From: Echinostoma caproni
Lineage: Eukaryota > Platyhelminthes > Trematoda > Plagiorchiida > Echinostomatidae
NCBI GenBank assembly: GCA_900618425.1
Contig: UZAN01040654.1
Location: forward strand, 6,374-70,373
Length of the DNA: 64,000 bases
Direction: 5' to 3'
This document shows positions 13,707-25,929 of this stretch, one piece after another; the stretch's first letter is position 1; every line of letters begins with the position of its first letter. The translations under genes were made by a program, and so were the position numbers. The notes beneath the pieces were generated by a model. It saw nothing but the letters and a program-made list of their open reading frames with translations. It was not told the origin of the DNA and did no database searches.

Positions 13707-14385
13707 CTTCCACGCCCAAATTTGGGGTCTCGCAACCATAGAGCAGAATTGGCCGCACACTGGCGCAGTATACGCGACCTTTCAGTTTCAACGAAACATC
13801 GCGTCTGCACCAAAGGTGTTTCAATCCTGCGTAAGTTATTCGAGCCTTGGAAATGCGGGCGGCTACTTCACTGACTATGCTACCGTCATTTGAGACGCAG
13901 CTACCTAAGTAGGTGAAACATTCCACTGCANTGCGCATGCCGAAAGGAGATACAGAACTTGAAAGTTTGTCAAGAGCGCATTACGTATCCTTCATAGATT
14001 AGACCAAGCATACGATGTCATCAGCGCACTCTAAATCGCACAGCTTTCCTTCAGCTGCCCATTCAATACCGACGTTTTGGAGACCACTAAGTTCGTTCTC
14101 CAGTACTTCGTCTACGACGAAATTGAACAGGAATGGCGAAATAGGGCACCATTGACGGACACCGCTCCTGGTTTCGAACAGTTCACTCAACCCACCGTAG
14201 ACCTTCACTCTACCAGAAGTATGCAAGTACAACGACCGCAATAGGTTTACATAATTTCGTGGCATTCCTAAGCGGAGCAGTGACCGCAGAAGAGTTTCAC
14301 GGTCAACTGAATCGAAGGCTCCTTTTAGATCCAGGAACACTGCGATTGTTGGCCGACGACACACTTTCTTTACCAATTTGTGAGG
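13707..14385 (-). mobile_element. RTE-type LINE reverse transcriptase remnant
   Basis: Minus-strand fragment of a non-LTR retrotransposon ORF2. In order: palm motif A in FLDLKGAFDSVDRETLL; the motif B region RSGVRQWCPISPFLFNF, where the usual RQG reads RQW; and motif C as CADDIVCLV. A broken linker (stops near 13980-13990, readable as ALDKLSSSVSPFGMR) leads into the post-palm block VECFTYLGSCVSNDG...KLKGRVYCASVRPILLYGCE. That FTYLGS / KxRVY / LLYGCE series is typical of RTE-clade elements. The N-terminal endonuclease is missing; similarity starts near 14380. An abrupt loss of a few dozen family residues falls at the single N at 13931. A dead 5'-truncated copy, interrupted by a 782-N gap on its 3' side. 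Confidence 0.88.
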
Positions 14386-15966
14386 GTTCTAAGATAATTG
14401 ATACAGAAACAGATGATGATATAATGTAGACCACCTCTGGTTTGTTAACGTTGCCACATATGAGCACTCTCCTTTTACACTTAAAACACGAAATTGAAAA
14501 GAAATAATTTATTATCCTAAAACTATCTAACCCGTTAAAAATCGTGTGAAACTTCGAAATGTATCTAGACAATTATATGTTTCTTTTGTGAACTTCAGGA
14601 GCAGATAAGAAAACTTGGATAGAAAGTACAAGATAGGTTTGATTCTTTGTCAGACCGCCCTCCCGAATTATTACCTAGTTGCCCTCCTTTACTTACTGAA
14701 ATCTAACTACAGGAGCACGTCGCTAGTTAAGTAACTCAGTTCCGTGCGAAGGTGAGTTGTTGAATCTGAACGTGGAATTAAGCAATGTCACATGTGAACC
14801 AGTGCGTGTGGAAACTGTTACCGATAGGACATGTTCGATGAATGGATGGGTGGGCGCGTGTTTGTTCAGTGCAAGGTACAGTAACGTTGTTCTGATGCAA
14901 CTCTGATCTCGAACCCCACTCTTGTTACCCGTATCGTAAGTGATGCTAGTTTACCCAGAAAGACCTGTTCATATGAGACCATATATACTGTGCCCTCAAC
15001 TTGTCAGATTACGAAATAACTGGTTCGCGCGTGAAATGTGTGTGTACGACAGGAGACATGTTCGGACTGGTACGATGTTCACTTTGTTACATTGCTCTCT
15101 GTCTTTCTCTCTCTCTCAGATGAACGAATATATTAAGGTTGAATCAATACTTTACTTTTCTAATGCCCTCTCTTTTGTCCCCCCCCACCCACCCCCTCCC
15201 TCGCTGGAGGGGACGAAGTGATTTTGTTTTCAGGAAAACGATACCATTAATAGCCAGCAGCACAAACTATCTGTACACGTAGTGATGGCAAATCTAAAAT
15301 GACGACAAATATTAACCAATATTGCACACTATGGTTGTTCGTTTCATATGTCAAGCCTACAGCTTCGCACGTTTGTTTGCGATGATGAACTTTCAGAGAG
15401 AGAGAGAGAGAGTCGATAACATGATCACACTAATATGTGTGTACGCGACGGACGTCAATGTGTGTACACATTCACAGAATTAATCTCGCCAAAGCAAGCA
15501 GGCACCTAACCGGTTTCTCACAGCTACAGGAAATAACAAATCAAATAGACAAAGGTCTGCTGATGTGATTTGCACTTCAACAACAGCAGTTTCAATCCTT
15601 AGGGGTAGGGTGAATTTCGAAAAAAAAAAACTGCTGTAGAACGTGGTGTGTGGTCTCCAAAGTGCATTTCGCTCTTGAGAGGTGAGGACGAGCAGAATAA
15701 AGTTAGGGCAGCACTGAATGGTCTATGGCAAAAAAGAAACTTGAAAATGATTAAAAGTGAAAAACAAGCAGTAATCATGGATGGAAAGAATTTATCCCCC
15801 CCCCAATTGGTGCAATGTGACCTGGTTTTACTGTTTTGCAATAGTGTGTTGGGTGTATCACGCTAGTGAACTTGGCACCAAATCTGTCCCCATTCATTGT
15901 CAATGAGGCCTAGTTGTCTAATTAGACCGAAGTTGAGCACGAATGTTAAAGGTTTCATTCTCAGGA
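14386..15966. other. Non-coding stretch, no gene seen
   Basis: Contains C-runs near 15180-15200 and 15799-15806, an (AG)n tract near 15395-15412 and an A-run near 15620. Nothing coding is supportable. Confidence 0.4.
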
Positions 15967-15998
15967 TGTATATATATATATATGTATATATATATATT
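15967..15998. repeat. (TA)n microsatellite
   Basis: TA repeat interrupted by one TG unit. Confidence 0.9.
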
Positions 15999-17836
15999 GT
16001 ATGTGTGCGTGTTTGTGACCGAATACCAACTCAGACAAACTAACATAAAGGGTGATGAAACCAGATCTAACTCGCCGGCATTCTGATCCAAACAGTCAGA
16101 AGAGTAGCAGTATCTCTGGCAGAAAAGAAAACGTTATTTGTTTCGATAAAAAGAACATCCCATGAAATTAATGCCACCTTTTCGTTACATTCCTTTTTGA
16201 CAATCTCAATCCACTCCACATATTGCTTAGTGACTTTCATTAGACGCGCTCCATTAGATGTTTATCTACGGGAGGGCTAATCAAAGGTTGAGTCTGACAG
16301 TTGCCCATCTCGAACGCTATTCGGTGCTTTGCTGGTGCAATGCAAGTTTCATTCGCGGTCAAGTGTTTTCCGGTGTTTTCTAAGGGCACAGAGTGTGGCA
16401 AATTGCCAATAAACGCTTTGCGGTCGTAAACAGTTGCCAAAAGTCACGTGAGGGAAACGCCTAAGCACGGGCTATTTAAACAACCAGTGTCCTATTGACT
16501 CAGGTTAAACAAACCCACAATTATCAAAATGAATGCTGAAAGTGAACGCCTTGAGACCCGATCCGGCAGATAATCTTGTTACATACACTGTTGTTAGCCC
16601 CCCAAAATGTTATAAAATAACGAAAATGAGCCGAATCTCTCCTGAAAGGTGAAATTAATGTTATTATGTCTGTTTCTCTTTTATGCCAGTCACAAACAAT
16701 ATGGTATTGGTTAAATATGCGGACGCTCTTTTCGTGACAGCACATTGTGATACAAATTTCCCATTGCCGAATATCCCAAATCTTAGTCTTTGATCATCCA
16801 ATGACTCGGTAATTCTGAATTATTCATAAATGGATCCGAGCGTGACGAAACCCCGCTTTGCCTTACCGACATCTATGAACTAGTCTCGATTGAGAGCAAG
16901 CATTCACAACTCTGTGTCGGTGATCAGACAACCCGGATACTCAAGTTACTCTAACATCGTGATATGCTTTCCAAAAAAGGAGCGCCTGTCTTTGCATTTG
17001 TTGTGTTCGAGGTCGCTCCACTTGCGCAGCAATCAACTGGAGAGAAACTTGTGCATTTTAGCGTCGCAACACCAAATCTTCCCAGTAATCCTCTCTGAAG
17101 GCTGGTCGAGCAATCACTATATTTTTTGTTATTCAGTTGATGTTTTATCAGTCGCAGTTCGGATCTCATGTTCAAATTCGATAATCTTCCTTATCAATAC
17201 TCTTTTTTTGACTCAATGAACTCTTTACCTGAAAACAAAATACACGTGACGTCCCTTAAAGCAACAGATGTGTTCATGTTTGTAGATACATTTTGCACCA
17301 AACGTCCATGCACGCTGACAGATACAAGGTAGTACAAATAACCATCGAACATTCATGATCCTATCACAGGCAAGATGTCCTACGCACTGATCTTCCAATG
17401 TGGACCAGTGAAAACACAGTCTCTTTCAAACAGGCGATCAATATCCATTTTATTATTTCCATTGTTTCACTCATCGAGCTAATTTGATTTGACTTTAATT
17501 GAGCTTATTACTAAACAGCGTTCCCTGAAGTGGCTCCGACAAAATGCTAACCAATTTTGCTTGTTTCGCTTACAGCTTGACCGAGGCACGTTTTCACTGA
17601 ACGTCACGAACTTGTTTTGGCTAACCACAGCGAAATCTCCGAGACATATCCCCATCGGATCCGGGATGCGGTAATGAGCAAGCTCAAATTCAGGTGGAGA
17701 GAGAGGAAACAATTCATATACATTCACTTATTAGTGTTTACGGCCGTGTTATTGGGATCCGAAGGAGTTTAATTGTACTCGTCTTCCCTTCTGAACATGA
17801 AAGAAAACTTTTTTCAGGTTTTACTGTGAACACTGG
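15999..17836. other. Non-coding stretch upstream of the PLE
   Basis: Short overlapping frames on both strands at 16.9-17.2 and 17.5-17.7 kb lack splice signals. The last tens of bases before 17837 may be decayed upstream PLE sequence, but I cannot read reverse-transcriptase motifs in them. Confidence 0.35.
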
Positions 17837-18448
17837 ATGCACCAACAACTTCGGAAGATGTTAGCAGAAAACGCTTACCCCGAAGCGTTCGTCAATAAAC
17901 GTAGCAAACCAAGAACTGTTAAAGAAACGATTCCGTCAGTCCCAAACTTACGAGTCACGTTGTGCCTCCAATTCAGAGGTGATGACGTAAGCAGCTTGTT
18001 AAAAAAACGACTGAGATCGGCAATTGCTGGAACCTACTATGCAGTCGACCCCCAAATCGTCTATCGGACAACTAGAATACCCACATCCCCGGTGAAAGAA
18101 CGTCTACCTCTGTACGCCAACCCTAATCTGGTTTACCAATTCCAATGTAGGTGCGGAGCGACCTACGTTGGCAGAACAGAGCGAAAGTTACACAACCGGG
18201 TGGTTGAACATATTCCAAATTGGATTCAAAGTCAGATGACGCAATCTGGGTCAGTTCCGCGGGATAGAAACAACGGTCGAAACTACAAGACTCCGTCATC
18301 AGTCATAGCTCGACATCTTCTGATGACGCAACACCAGATCGACCGAAGCATGGCGTTTCGGATTATCTACAAGTCACGAATCGCAAGATTGCTACGGTTT
18401 GCAGAAGCGATTGCTATCAGTCGATGGACAAAAAGAACTTTATGTTAG
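17837..18448 (+). mobile_element. Penelope-like element, C-terminal part with GIY-YIG domain
   Basis: Open frame of 203 codons. An N-terminal linker (HQQLRKMLAENAYPEAFVNK) of the kind that follows the reverse transcriptase in PLEs is followed by VPNLRVTLCLQFRGDDVSSLLKKRL and a Cys-containing pre-nuclease segment. The GIY-YIG endonuclease core comes next at residues ~105-200: LVYQFQCRCGATYVGRTERKL gives the YxC..C and ATYVGRT signature, followed by the conserved Arg/Glu/His of RVVEH. A C-terminal ARHLLMTQH...LLRFAEAIAI block completes it. The reverse transcriptase is absent, so this is a 5'-truncated copy. At the 3' end the next frame continues as KKNFMLVYPYLGD, which looks like the usual PLE tail reached by a frameshift at ~18430. 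A retrotransposon remnant, not a host gene. Confidence 0.85.
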
Positions 18449-21400
18449 TTTATCCTTACCTTGGTGACAGTCTTTTTAAGCTCTCCTCCCTTTTATGTTT
18501 TTCGGTTTCATTGTATTTTACTCTTCTTTGTTGCCATGCTAAATTCCTATATAACTGCAGTATGCACCATGTTGAGATGCAGCGAAATCGTCCTGGACAT
18601 AAATCTTGCAGTGCATTGCACTTTGGTCTTTTGTTTGGTTTATGTTGTTTCGTTCCTCAGGAAATATCGCAGTGTATTAGTCAGATGGTAGAGTCTTCAT
18701 TGTGAGGAACTGTGCAGAGAAGCTCAATGCCATTTTCACCGCAGCCTATCAATCAGTACTAGCAAAAGGTAGCCGAGCTCCCGTGGACTTGGTTTGGTGA
18801 ACCATATAAGATCCTCCGTGAGTAGACGTGCCGGGCGACATTAGAGCAAACAATAATTAAATTTTATAGAGCTTTGCTATGATGAACCGAGGTTTCTCCA
18901 TCCCTTTCTCTACATAAACATTTCGGTAAATACAAATACTTGTCGTTTACTTTGAACAGTATCACACATTTTCTGCTGCTGCTGTCTCTTCAAAAGGTGT
19001 TAGCAATAATTTTATTTGAGTGATAACTTAAATTGGTGAAACTAATTTTTTCGTCATCACCATCATACGGTAACAAAACATCATGAAATCAGCAGGTCCC
19101 TCTCTCTACCTCGAGTACGGGGTTAATCAAAGCGGTTTGTCATGACGCAGTCATTGGTCATCATTATGACTTGTGACCATATGTGACCATATCGGTGGTC
19201 GGTTTGTGAATTCCGACTCACAAACGTGGATTCCACAGTGGATGGCTCCATTAGCATATTGCCAGTTGAGCAATTATGGTTTACTAATTTGTCTAGGGAT
19301 TTGCACTGTCTTTGACACGTCACAGTATCATAACAGTTGCGCAGTGCATTCTAGCTTCCGCAGTTCGCGGCCCCCTATGCTCTGTATCCAGTTCCACATC
19401 TCATACGATCAAACTAACTCCTTCACAATGCCACTAATAGAAGATTTTGTCGAATATACTACTTCATACTTAATGAACAAATCGTGTGCTTGATTTGACG
19501 ATGAATTTTGATCAGCATTACTATCTCGCTCTCTAATACACTTATTCGAGATGAGTTTCATGTAAGCTGGAGGAAAAAATGCCTCACGAAAAAAGTTGAA
19601 GAAGTAAAATATAACATCAGTGGATGTCGTGGATTTGTAAGTAAATAATTTTTCCCCCTGTCCCTGCGGTGAAAAGAAGAAACTGATTTTGATCAGTTTA
19701 GCACGTGTATTTGTGAAGCTAACCAGCTATTTCTAAGTCGGAATTCAGAACAGTAATTGAAACGATAATTACTTTACCAGAACTTTATAATCACAGTTGG
19801 GTTTTGCTAATTTGCCGTACTCATCAAACCCCGAATCTCAGAAGTCTCCTGAATGGTATTGTAAAGCACTTGTCAAAAACTTTAAACGGTCGTCTCCATT
19901 AACAATTTGATGAGTTTTTCCACAACACGCAACCACTTCATAGTGTGTGCATTAGGGCACTAGAACGTTGCTACATGCACTCTCGCGCCCTGTGAAATCA
20001 GAGGAACGATCATTTGCGATTTGTCGCTAATGGTGAAAACGGCAAGGACATGCAAAATCCGATTAGGTGTGACAGCCAGACCACTGCACCGATAGATTCA
20101 ATAAAACACCGTCTAATATAGTCGTAAGATTAGCGTAACCGAGGTAGCGTTTTGGACAGAAATGAGTGCATTCTAGCGTGTCTGGTTTGATATTTTATTA
20201 ACCGTGTCTTTGGTGTATCCAATTATCCTGTATACGCAGAGGCTCCTATGCGAATTTTATTCAGAGTCACTAATAGGACGGGTAGAAACTGGTACACGAG
20301 AAAATTGCAAAGAATATTACCGAAAGGCCAATCCTTTTCATTACAGGTTATGGTAATTGCCAGCTTGTTACTCCAATTGACTAAATGAAATAAATTACCT
20401 GTATATTGGTTCAAAGTTCATAGGTTCGAGTCCAATCATATCCAAAAAACTATTTATTCACCAGAAAACGTGTATTCGTCCGCCGCAATCTTGCTGACAA
20501 ATGACTGTGCACAGTTAGCATAAGTAAAAAAGACAAAACTAGTATTGATAGTCTAAGCGACATGTGAACACCCTGGTTTCGGCGATGCTGAATCACGCTG
20601 ACAAGGTTTGTGGAACGGTTAGTGACGACAAAGTCTAGAGAAGCGTGTGCGTGTTGCTGAGGGAAGTAAATTTGGTTTGATTTCGATTGATTTTATATTT
20701 ATACCGTGACCTTTTTTCATTAGCTTACCACTAATGCAAACTATACATGCACCGATTTTGTCTATCGTCAGAAGAGTGGCGTTACTATGGTATCTCCATT
20801 GAGTCAATTTTCTGCTGAATTCGTACAGGAAATGCTTCACTCACCACATGAGGTGCACGGATGATGAACTCTGCCTGACGACTGGGGGTTGTAAATTTAT
20901 GATGTAGCACCTATGCTAGCATCAGTTAACGCTGCACACAAATCCCGACGATGCCCCCTCAAGGTCGAAACTGACAGCCCACTTGAACGGCTACTTCTCA
21001 GAATCTCATTCAAAAGTGATCTACAGGCTGAAAGACTAAAATTTATTCACAACTTTGCTTAAAGTCAATTTCATATCAGATTGCTCTGATATTGCTCTGA
21101 GACGTCTTCCAGACTGACCATATACGTGTCAACCAATCTGTTTAATGTAGGTCTGGCGTTGCTAAGGGATACCATTCAAGATTACTTAGCTGGAAGAAAA
21201 TTGATGTCATCTTACGGGTAACTTGGGAATATGTCGCGGATACTGATTACCAGAACGATACGGTAAAGGAGTTTAGCGCGGTGTATCAAAGACTCCCTAA
21301 TGGATGATAGATAATGATACATATAATTCATCCATCCATCAAGAGTGTTGATTCAAGTATTTGAATTGACTTTGACAAGACTGGTTTGAGTGACGAAACA

Positions 21401-21631
21401 CGATGTGTCTAGAGCCAGTTAGAGAAAGGGCACGCCAACTGACAATGGGTGGAATTAATCAGTGAGTTTGAATTATTGCTAGTGGAGTCCGCTCAACTAA
21501 AGGTACAAGGACCAAAACCTCGAAAATACAGCCCAAGTTTGGAGATAAACAGAACTGCTTAGTTCGGATTAATACTGGGCTTGTGGTGTGTTGTATAGGT
21601 CCTTTATATGTTTCTCTACTTCGAATTCTAG
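18449..21631. other. Non-coding stretch, no gene seen
   Basis: The first ~400 bp may still be PLE 3' region; a short readable segment at 18715-18810 (RNCAEKLNAIFTAAYQSVLA) hints at further decayed element sequence. A B-box-like GGTTCGAGTCC lies at 20423-20433 without a convincing A box or cloverleaf. No host gene is called. Confidence 0.35.
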
Positions 21632-21872
21632 AGCTGCGATTGTCCCTTATCATGATTATGCAGTAATAGTGCTCAATAACCCTGGATTTACGCACAGGCA
21701 CACATACAAGTATATTCTCTCCCTGTATCGATTGTTTGCAACTAAACACATGGCCTTCAACCTACCCAATGACCAAAATTATATAAACGGTCTTTTCCTT
21801 TTAAACTATCCGGGCAGGCATTATCACAACTTATTGGAAAAACATCAAGTTGTTCCCGAATACATTTACTGA
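21632..21872 (+). CDS. Candidate terminal exon, unrecognised protein
   Basis: A good 3' splice context (TTTCTCTACTTCGAATTCTAG) is followed by an open frame to a TGA at 21870-21872, about 80 codons. It includes AAIVPYHDYAVIVLNNPGF, YKYILSLYRLFATKHMAFNL, NYINGLFLLNYPG and the C-terminal VVPEYIY. Composition is aromatic-rich but not low-complexity, and it has no obvious transmembrane helix. Stops occur soon after in all frames, as expected for a last exon. I do not recognise the family, and no upstream exon can be linked with confidence. It could also be a fragment of an unrecognised transposon protein. Confidence 0.4.
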
Positions 21873-22783
21873 AAATTTAGTTTTCAATTGGATGCCAAAA
21901 ACTCGAATCAGTGTTTGCACGGCTGGCTAAACTAACGCAATTTCAATCCCACGAAATGTTATTCCGATCTTTGTACTTCAAAACAACTGGCCTGTTGCAA
22001 GATCCATTAATCAACGAAGTCCAAATCCACGATCTTCCTGCTCAGTCAATTGCACTCAGGTTTAAATTGAACAGATCATGAAAACAAAACCACAACCACC
22101 ACCACCACCAATGTATTGTGGACGATATCAAAACAATTTGTATGCTAAGCCCCTCAATCAAAGCGGACACTGGGCTGACGATGATTACTCAGAATTGCAT
22201 CCGACCCGGGAGAAAATCAAAAAGATGTGCATACACAACGGTGTCTTCCTTCTGCGGCATAATTGGAACACACAACCATTCTACCTGACTCAACAGGCAT
22301 CTATTCGGTCTTCGCAATCAGCAAACAATATCAATGTGATTCTCACAATCATCATTCGAAAATTGGGGAAAAAAATCATCTCACGTGTTAATTGTTTTAT
22401 TGGGATACCATTCATTCAACCCAATTTAAAGACACTGATTTACATAAAAACAATCAATTTCAGTGTGATAGGCTTTTCTCAAATTTAAGCGACATAACTG
22501 GGCTGTCCTCGCTGATCAGTTATTGATCCTATCAAGGATCAATTTACATCGTCCCACCACCGTCCAAACAGCTAAGTCAAATGCATTAGGGATATTATGG
22601 TTAGATAAAACCTTGTAAACCTATAAGTTATTATTTTCATCTTTCCTTCCACCTGTTGTCCTCTAAGACATGCGCAACTGTCGGGAGGGGATTTTTGTAC
22701 CGTAATTTGCTTGACACAGCCTGGAAATACACGAGTGTGAAATGCAATAAGACAAGTACGGAGTCTCCTTTTTGTAAGGTATT
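21873..22783. other. Non-coding stretch with a possible repeat tail
   Basis: A 136-codon frame at 22078-22488 starts at a CCA-repeat (poly-Pro) and is Asn/Ile-rich later; it is not called. At about 22705-22760 a segment resembles the 3' tail of the ~610-bp repeat (compare 36127-36180), suggesting a small decayed fragment. Confidence 0.3.
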
Positions 22784-23023
22784 TCATAAGTTAACGCGTG
22801 TTCCGAATTTCATTTTTATTAGGTAGTCCACCTCAAAACTTGCTTCCACCACGACGTATAACAAAATGGTATGGGCGTTAAAGGTAAACGTGTTTTCGAG
22901 GCTTACTTCTGGACGTTGGGGATCTATGACTGACCACACCAGTTCCGCATATTGAAGAATTCCAGACAGCAACAATAATCTCAAGAAAATGGAACTCGTA
23001 TAAGCGTGGTTTCCGTTAGTCAT
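22784..23023 (-). CDS. Candidate hydrophobic exon or short ORF, unrecognised
   Basis: Minus-strand ATG frame of 79 codons. A hydrophobic stretch SSIFLRLLLLSGILQYAELV is followed by WSVIDPQRPEVSLEN and a second hydrophobic stretch around TILLYVVVEASF, compatible with two membrane segments. No clear splice sites were found and no family is recognised. It may be part of a membrane-protein gene or may be chance. Confidence 0.22.
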   Translation of the reverse strand: MTNGNHAYTSSIFLRLLLLSGILQYAELVWSVIDPQRPEVSLENTFTFNAHTILLYVVVEASFEVDYLIKMKFGTRVNL

Positions 23024-23218
23024 CCACTATGGATAATTCAAAACTCCAACCAAAGTATACACACGCTTTCGTTTCGCGTCGAAGTTAAACATCTGATAGA
23101 TACTGTAAACTTCCAATCTCAGGATTGGAAATCTAATATTTCAAAATCCATCATTTGGTTGTTTCGTAATAGAAGTTCATTGGGAAGCGCTGATCGAATT
23201 CCCCTATTCTGATTATTG
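23024..23218. other. Non-coding stretch, no gene seen
   Basis: Short spacer before a degenerate tetranucleotide tract. Confidence 0.4.
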
Positions 23219-23290
23219 CTATCTATCTATCCATCTGTCTATTTATTTATTTATTTATGTATGTATCTATCTGTCCAACTATCTATTTAC
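23219..23290. repeat. Degenerate (TATC)n/(TTTA)n tract
   Basis: Tetranucleotide tract mixing ATCT, TTTA and TGTA units. Confidence 0.85.
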
Positions 23291-24783
23291 ACATACATGT
23301 AGAACCCCATCCGTTTAGCACAGATACGCGGAAGCGATAAAATTTCCAAGGGAATATTAATCTACGGCATGAACCTTCAATTCACATCCTCAAAATTGTT
23401 ATTTGCCGTAGAATTCCCGTTGCTATAATTTCCTATTATCGTCCGTCTAGAATTGACCATTGGTGTAATGCGCATTATTGAGTTCGTCCAACCAAAATGC
23501 GTTCAGAGCACGCACATCGGGTATAAAAATTGTCATGCTTGTGATAGCTAAACAGGAGCAAAGAGCAGAACATAAGTCAAGCAAGTTGTATAAAATCGCC
23601 CCGGGGAAGGATACATTCGACTGGAGATAATATCAGAACCGTGTGTTTATCAACCAGGTTAATTTTTGTGTACTCCATATCTGACGTGTTTCGATTTAGT
23701 TTGCTAACGTCAATTTACGATGATTTCATTTCGCAGTTTGTCTGCTTGTCTGACCTGCGGTAACGGAATCGGCGGGCATTGGTGACTCCGGAGATTTACA
23801 CAGTGACATGACACATACTTTCACGGTTTCTGAAACCACTTACATTCAACAACAAGCAAGCCTTCTCTCGTTGACCCGGCCGCCAGGAATCACAACCAAT
23901 CAGAAGTAAGAAAGAATGACAATTTATTCTCATGCACAGCAGTAGTGTGCTGTTGACCACGATTTGTTAGATCTCTTGGCGGGCAAGTCGGTCAGCACGA
24001 GATATTTTAATGGCAACCGAATTATTTTGTCATTTCAGCCATTTTCAGTTTCATAATGTAAACACTCCCATTCTCTTTCTTTTCGTCTGTGCATGGGAAG
24101 TGTTTATCTAAAATGAATCATGTAACCGTCACAGACACACACCAATACATTCCAAGATGCGCGAGGGAGCGGGAGGGGGAAAGAGAGAACACCTGCTGAC
24201 CTTGACCCCAAGGATCACGTGGCATTCTTACTGATCATAATGAGCGACAATTGGTAAATCGTCCGGCTCATTTATGCCAACAATAATCTGAGTCTCATTT
24301 GACCGGATAGCCTAATCGGACCGTTCGTTTCAAGTGACTGTGTGCGAATAGGCACGGCAGAAGCATTATGAAAACATTATTTCATATTACAACATATAAA
24401 AATGGTACATATCACATGGATATAAGCGATTTACAATCAATTCCACAATTATCAATCCAAAGAGTTTTTGATTTAAACATCTTCCTCTAATGATATGCTG
24501 CAGTTGTACGGTTTAACTTCCTGGTATCCATGCGATTACCAAATATCACGGTTCTATAGTGGAATATGTAGTGAATGTTTACTAATGCAAAACCGATAGG
24601 GCTATAATCACACAGTAGAATAAATGATACCGAATGAACGGAGACGAATTCGCATTCACAGTGATGAATCGACCATATCCAGGTCACAACTTTGTAGAAA
24701 CAGTAAAAATGCTTTTGAGAAATGCGCTGAATATCTTGACTTGACTCAACCAGTTTGAATGAACAGTATTTTGTGACTCCCAA
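23291..24783. other. Non-coding stretch, no gene seen
   Basis: No repeat or gene is supportable. A 98-codon minus-strand frame (24487-24783), starting with TTG, abuts the repeat copy at 24784 and has no family resemblance. Confidence 0.35.
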
Positions 24784-25135
24784 GCCTCAGTATGGTCGTG
24801 GTGGATGTCCCGGGATGTGACTTGTAACCACTCCCTTACACCTCGCGAAATAGTCCTATATGACCAAAGACCTCAAATATCCTCTGCTGCCCTACTCACT
24901 GCCTTTCCAAGGAGGTGTTTTTCCACCAAAATGAGAGGCCAAAGACCCAACATCCGGGGATATAGCCCCCCGGGGGAACGATTGGCCGTTTACCCATCGG
25001 AGTTGACTTAAAACCCTGATTTCAAACCAACCAGGAATAGGTGTACGAACCACACACACCTTCCTGGATTTGGCACAAGTCATCGGGTCGATTGGGCATC
25101 TTGGACGTTTGACCCCGTCCAAAGGGCATATGATC
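24784..25135 (+). repeat. Copy A of ~610-bp dispersed repeat, 3'-truncated
   Basis: Starts at GCCTCAGTATGG, the same outer end seen (inverted) at 45936. It follows the family through the CACTGCC(T)T...GGAGGTG block, ATCCGGGG, the AAAACCCTGAT block and TTGGACGTTTGACCCCGTCC, and fades after GGGCATATGATCC. The family's reading frame is broken by stops in this copy. Confidence 0.8.
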
Positions 25136-25929
25136 CATCTGATCATATGACCCTCACTTTACATCCATTTAGTATTCAATGGTACAGCGAAGTCCAGTGA
25201 GGTTTTGGAAGCCGCTAGATCTTTGATGCCGACCAGACCATAATCGAGAAACAAGTCAATCTTTCGAACCGTGTTCCATATTTGGAATTAAAACAAGTCA
25301 AAATGTGTTTCTTAGCTTTGTGATACTGATCAATACGTAAAACACGCATACCATTCCGTTATGGTCTAACCGTAGCATCTCCGTTGACATGGTAATCGTG
25401 AACCACATTTGCCTCTCGGAAGAAAGAGGAAACGGCACAAATCTTTTGGAAATTCGTAGATAAAAAGTGAAAACGTTGTCCAGTAAACATTATTTTACTT
25501 AGAAATAGATCGAATAGAATTAGTCTATCTTAGCTCGGCCTACGCAGTAGCAAAAACTCTGAGGGATTTTGACTTACCACGGAAAGGTGTAAAAAGCTCC
25601 AATCGTCTTTAAGTGAAACTTTTGGGAAGTTGTTAGTCATATTTTTTTCAGATTGATTAGTAAATAGTCACAAGACCAAACATTGCTATGGTTCAAATGT
25701 TTGACCTCGACGTTAAATCTGACTCAACGTGTATGGAAAAAAGGAAATCCATTGTATAAACGAATGATAATCGTTCCGCTAATCTAATGTATTGAATGGT
25801 GGGGTCGAAAGGTTTCAAACCGACTCACAACCCTGGAAACGAGTGCTGAGATGAGAGAGATGCAATGCACGCAATAAACTCCCAAACGTGGTCTATGCTA
25901 CAACGTGAATAAAGAAAACAGTCTGGCCA
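25136..25929. other. Non-coding stretch, no gene seen
   Basis: Nothing supportable between repeat copy A and the SINE at 25.93 kb. Confidence 0.4.

Noticed and set aside
12740..13938. Long frames across the first N block
   Set aside because: Their length comes from N translated as X; only the real-sequence ends were used.
20423..20433. Perfect B box GGTTCGAGTCC, possible tRNA gene
   Set aside because: No A box or acceptor pairing; it cannot be drawn as a cloverleaf.
22078..22488. 136-codon frame starting at a poly-Pro tract
   Set aside because: It starts in a CCA repeat and becomes Asn/Ile-rich without splice sites or family similarity.
23640..23735. Minus-strand TTGACG, TTAG/CTAA hairpin and CGAAAC
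   Set aside because: The core is not CUGANGA and stem I does not form.
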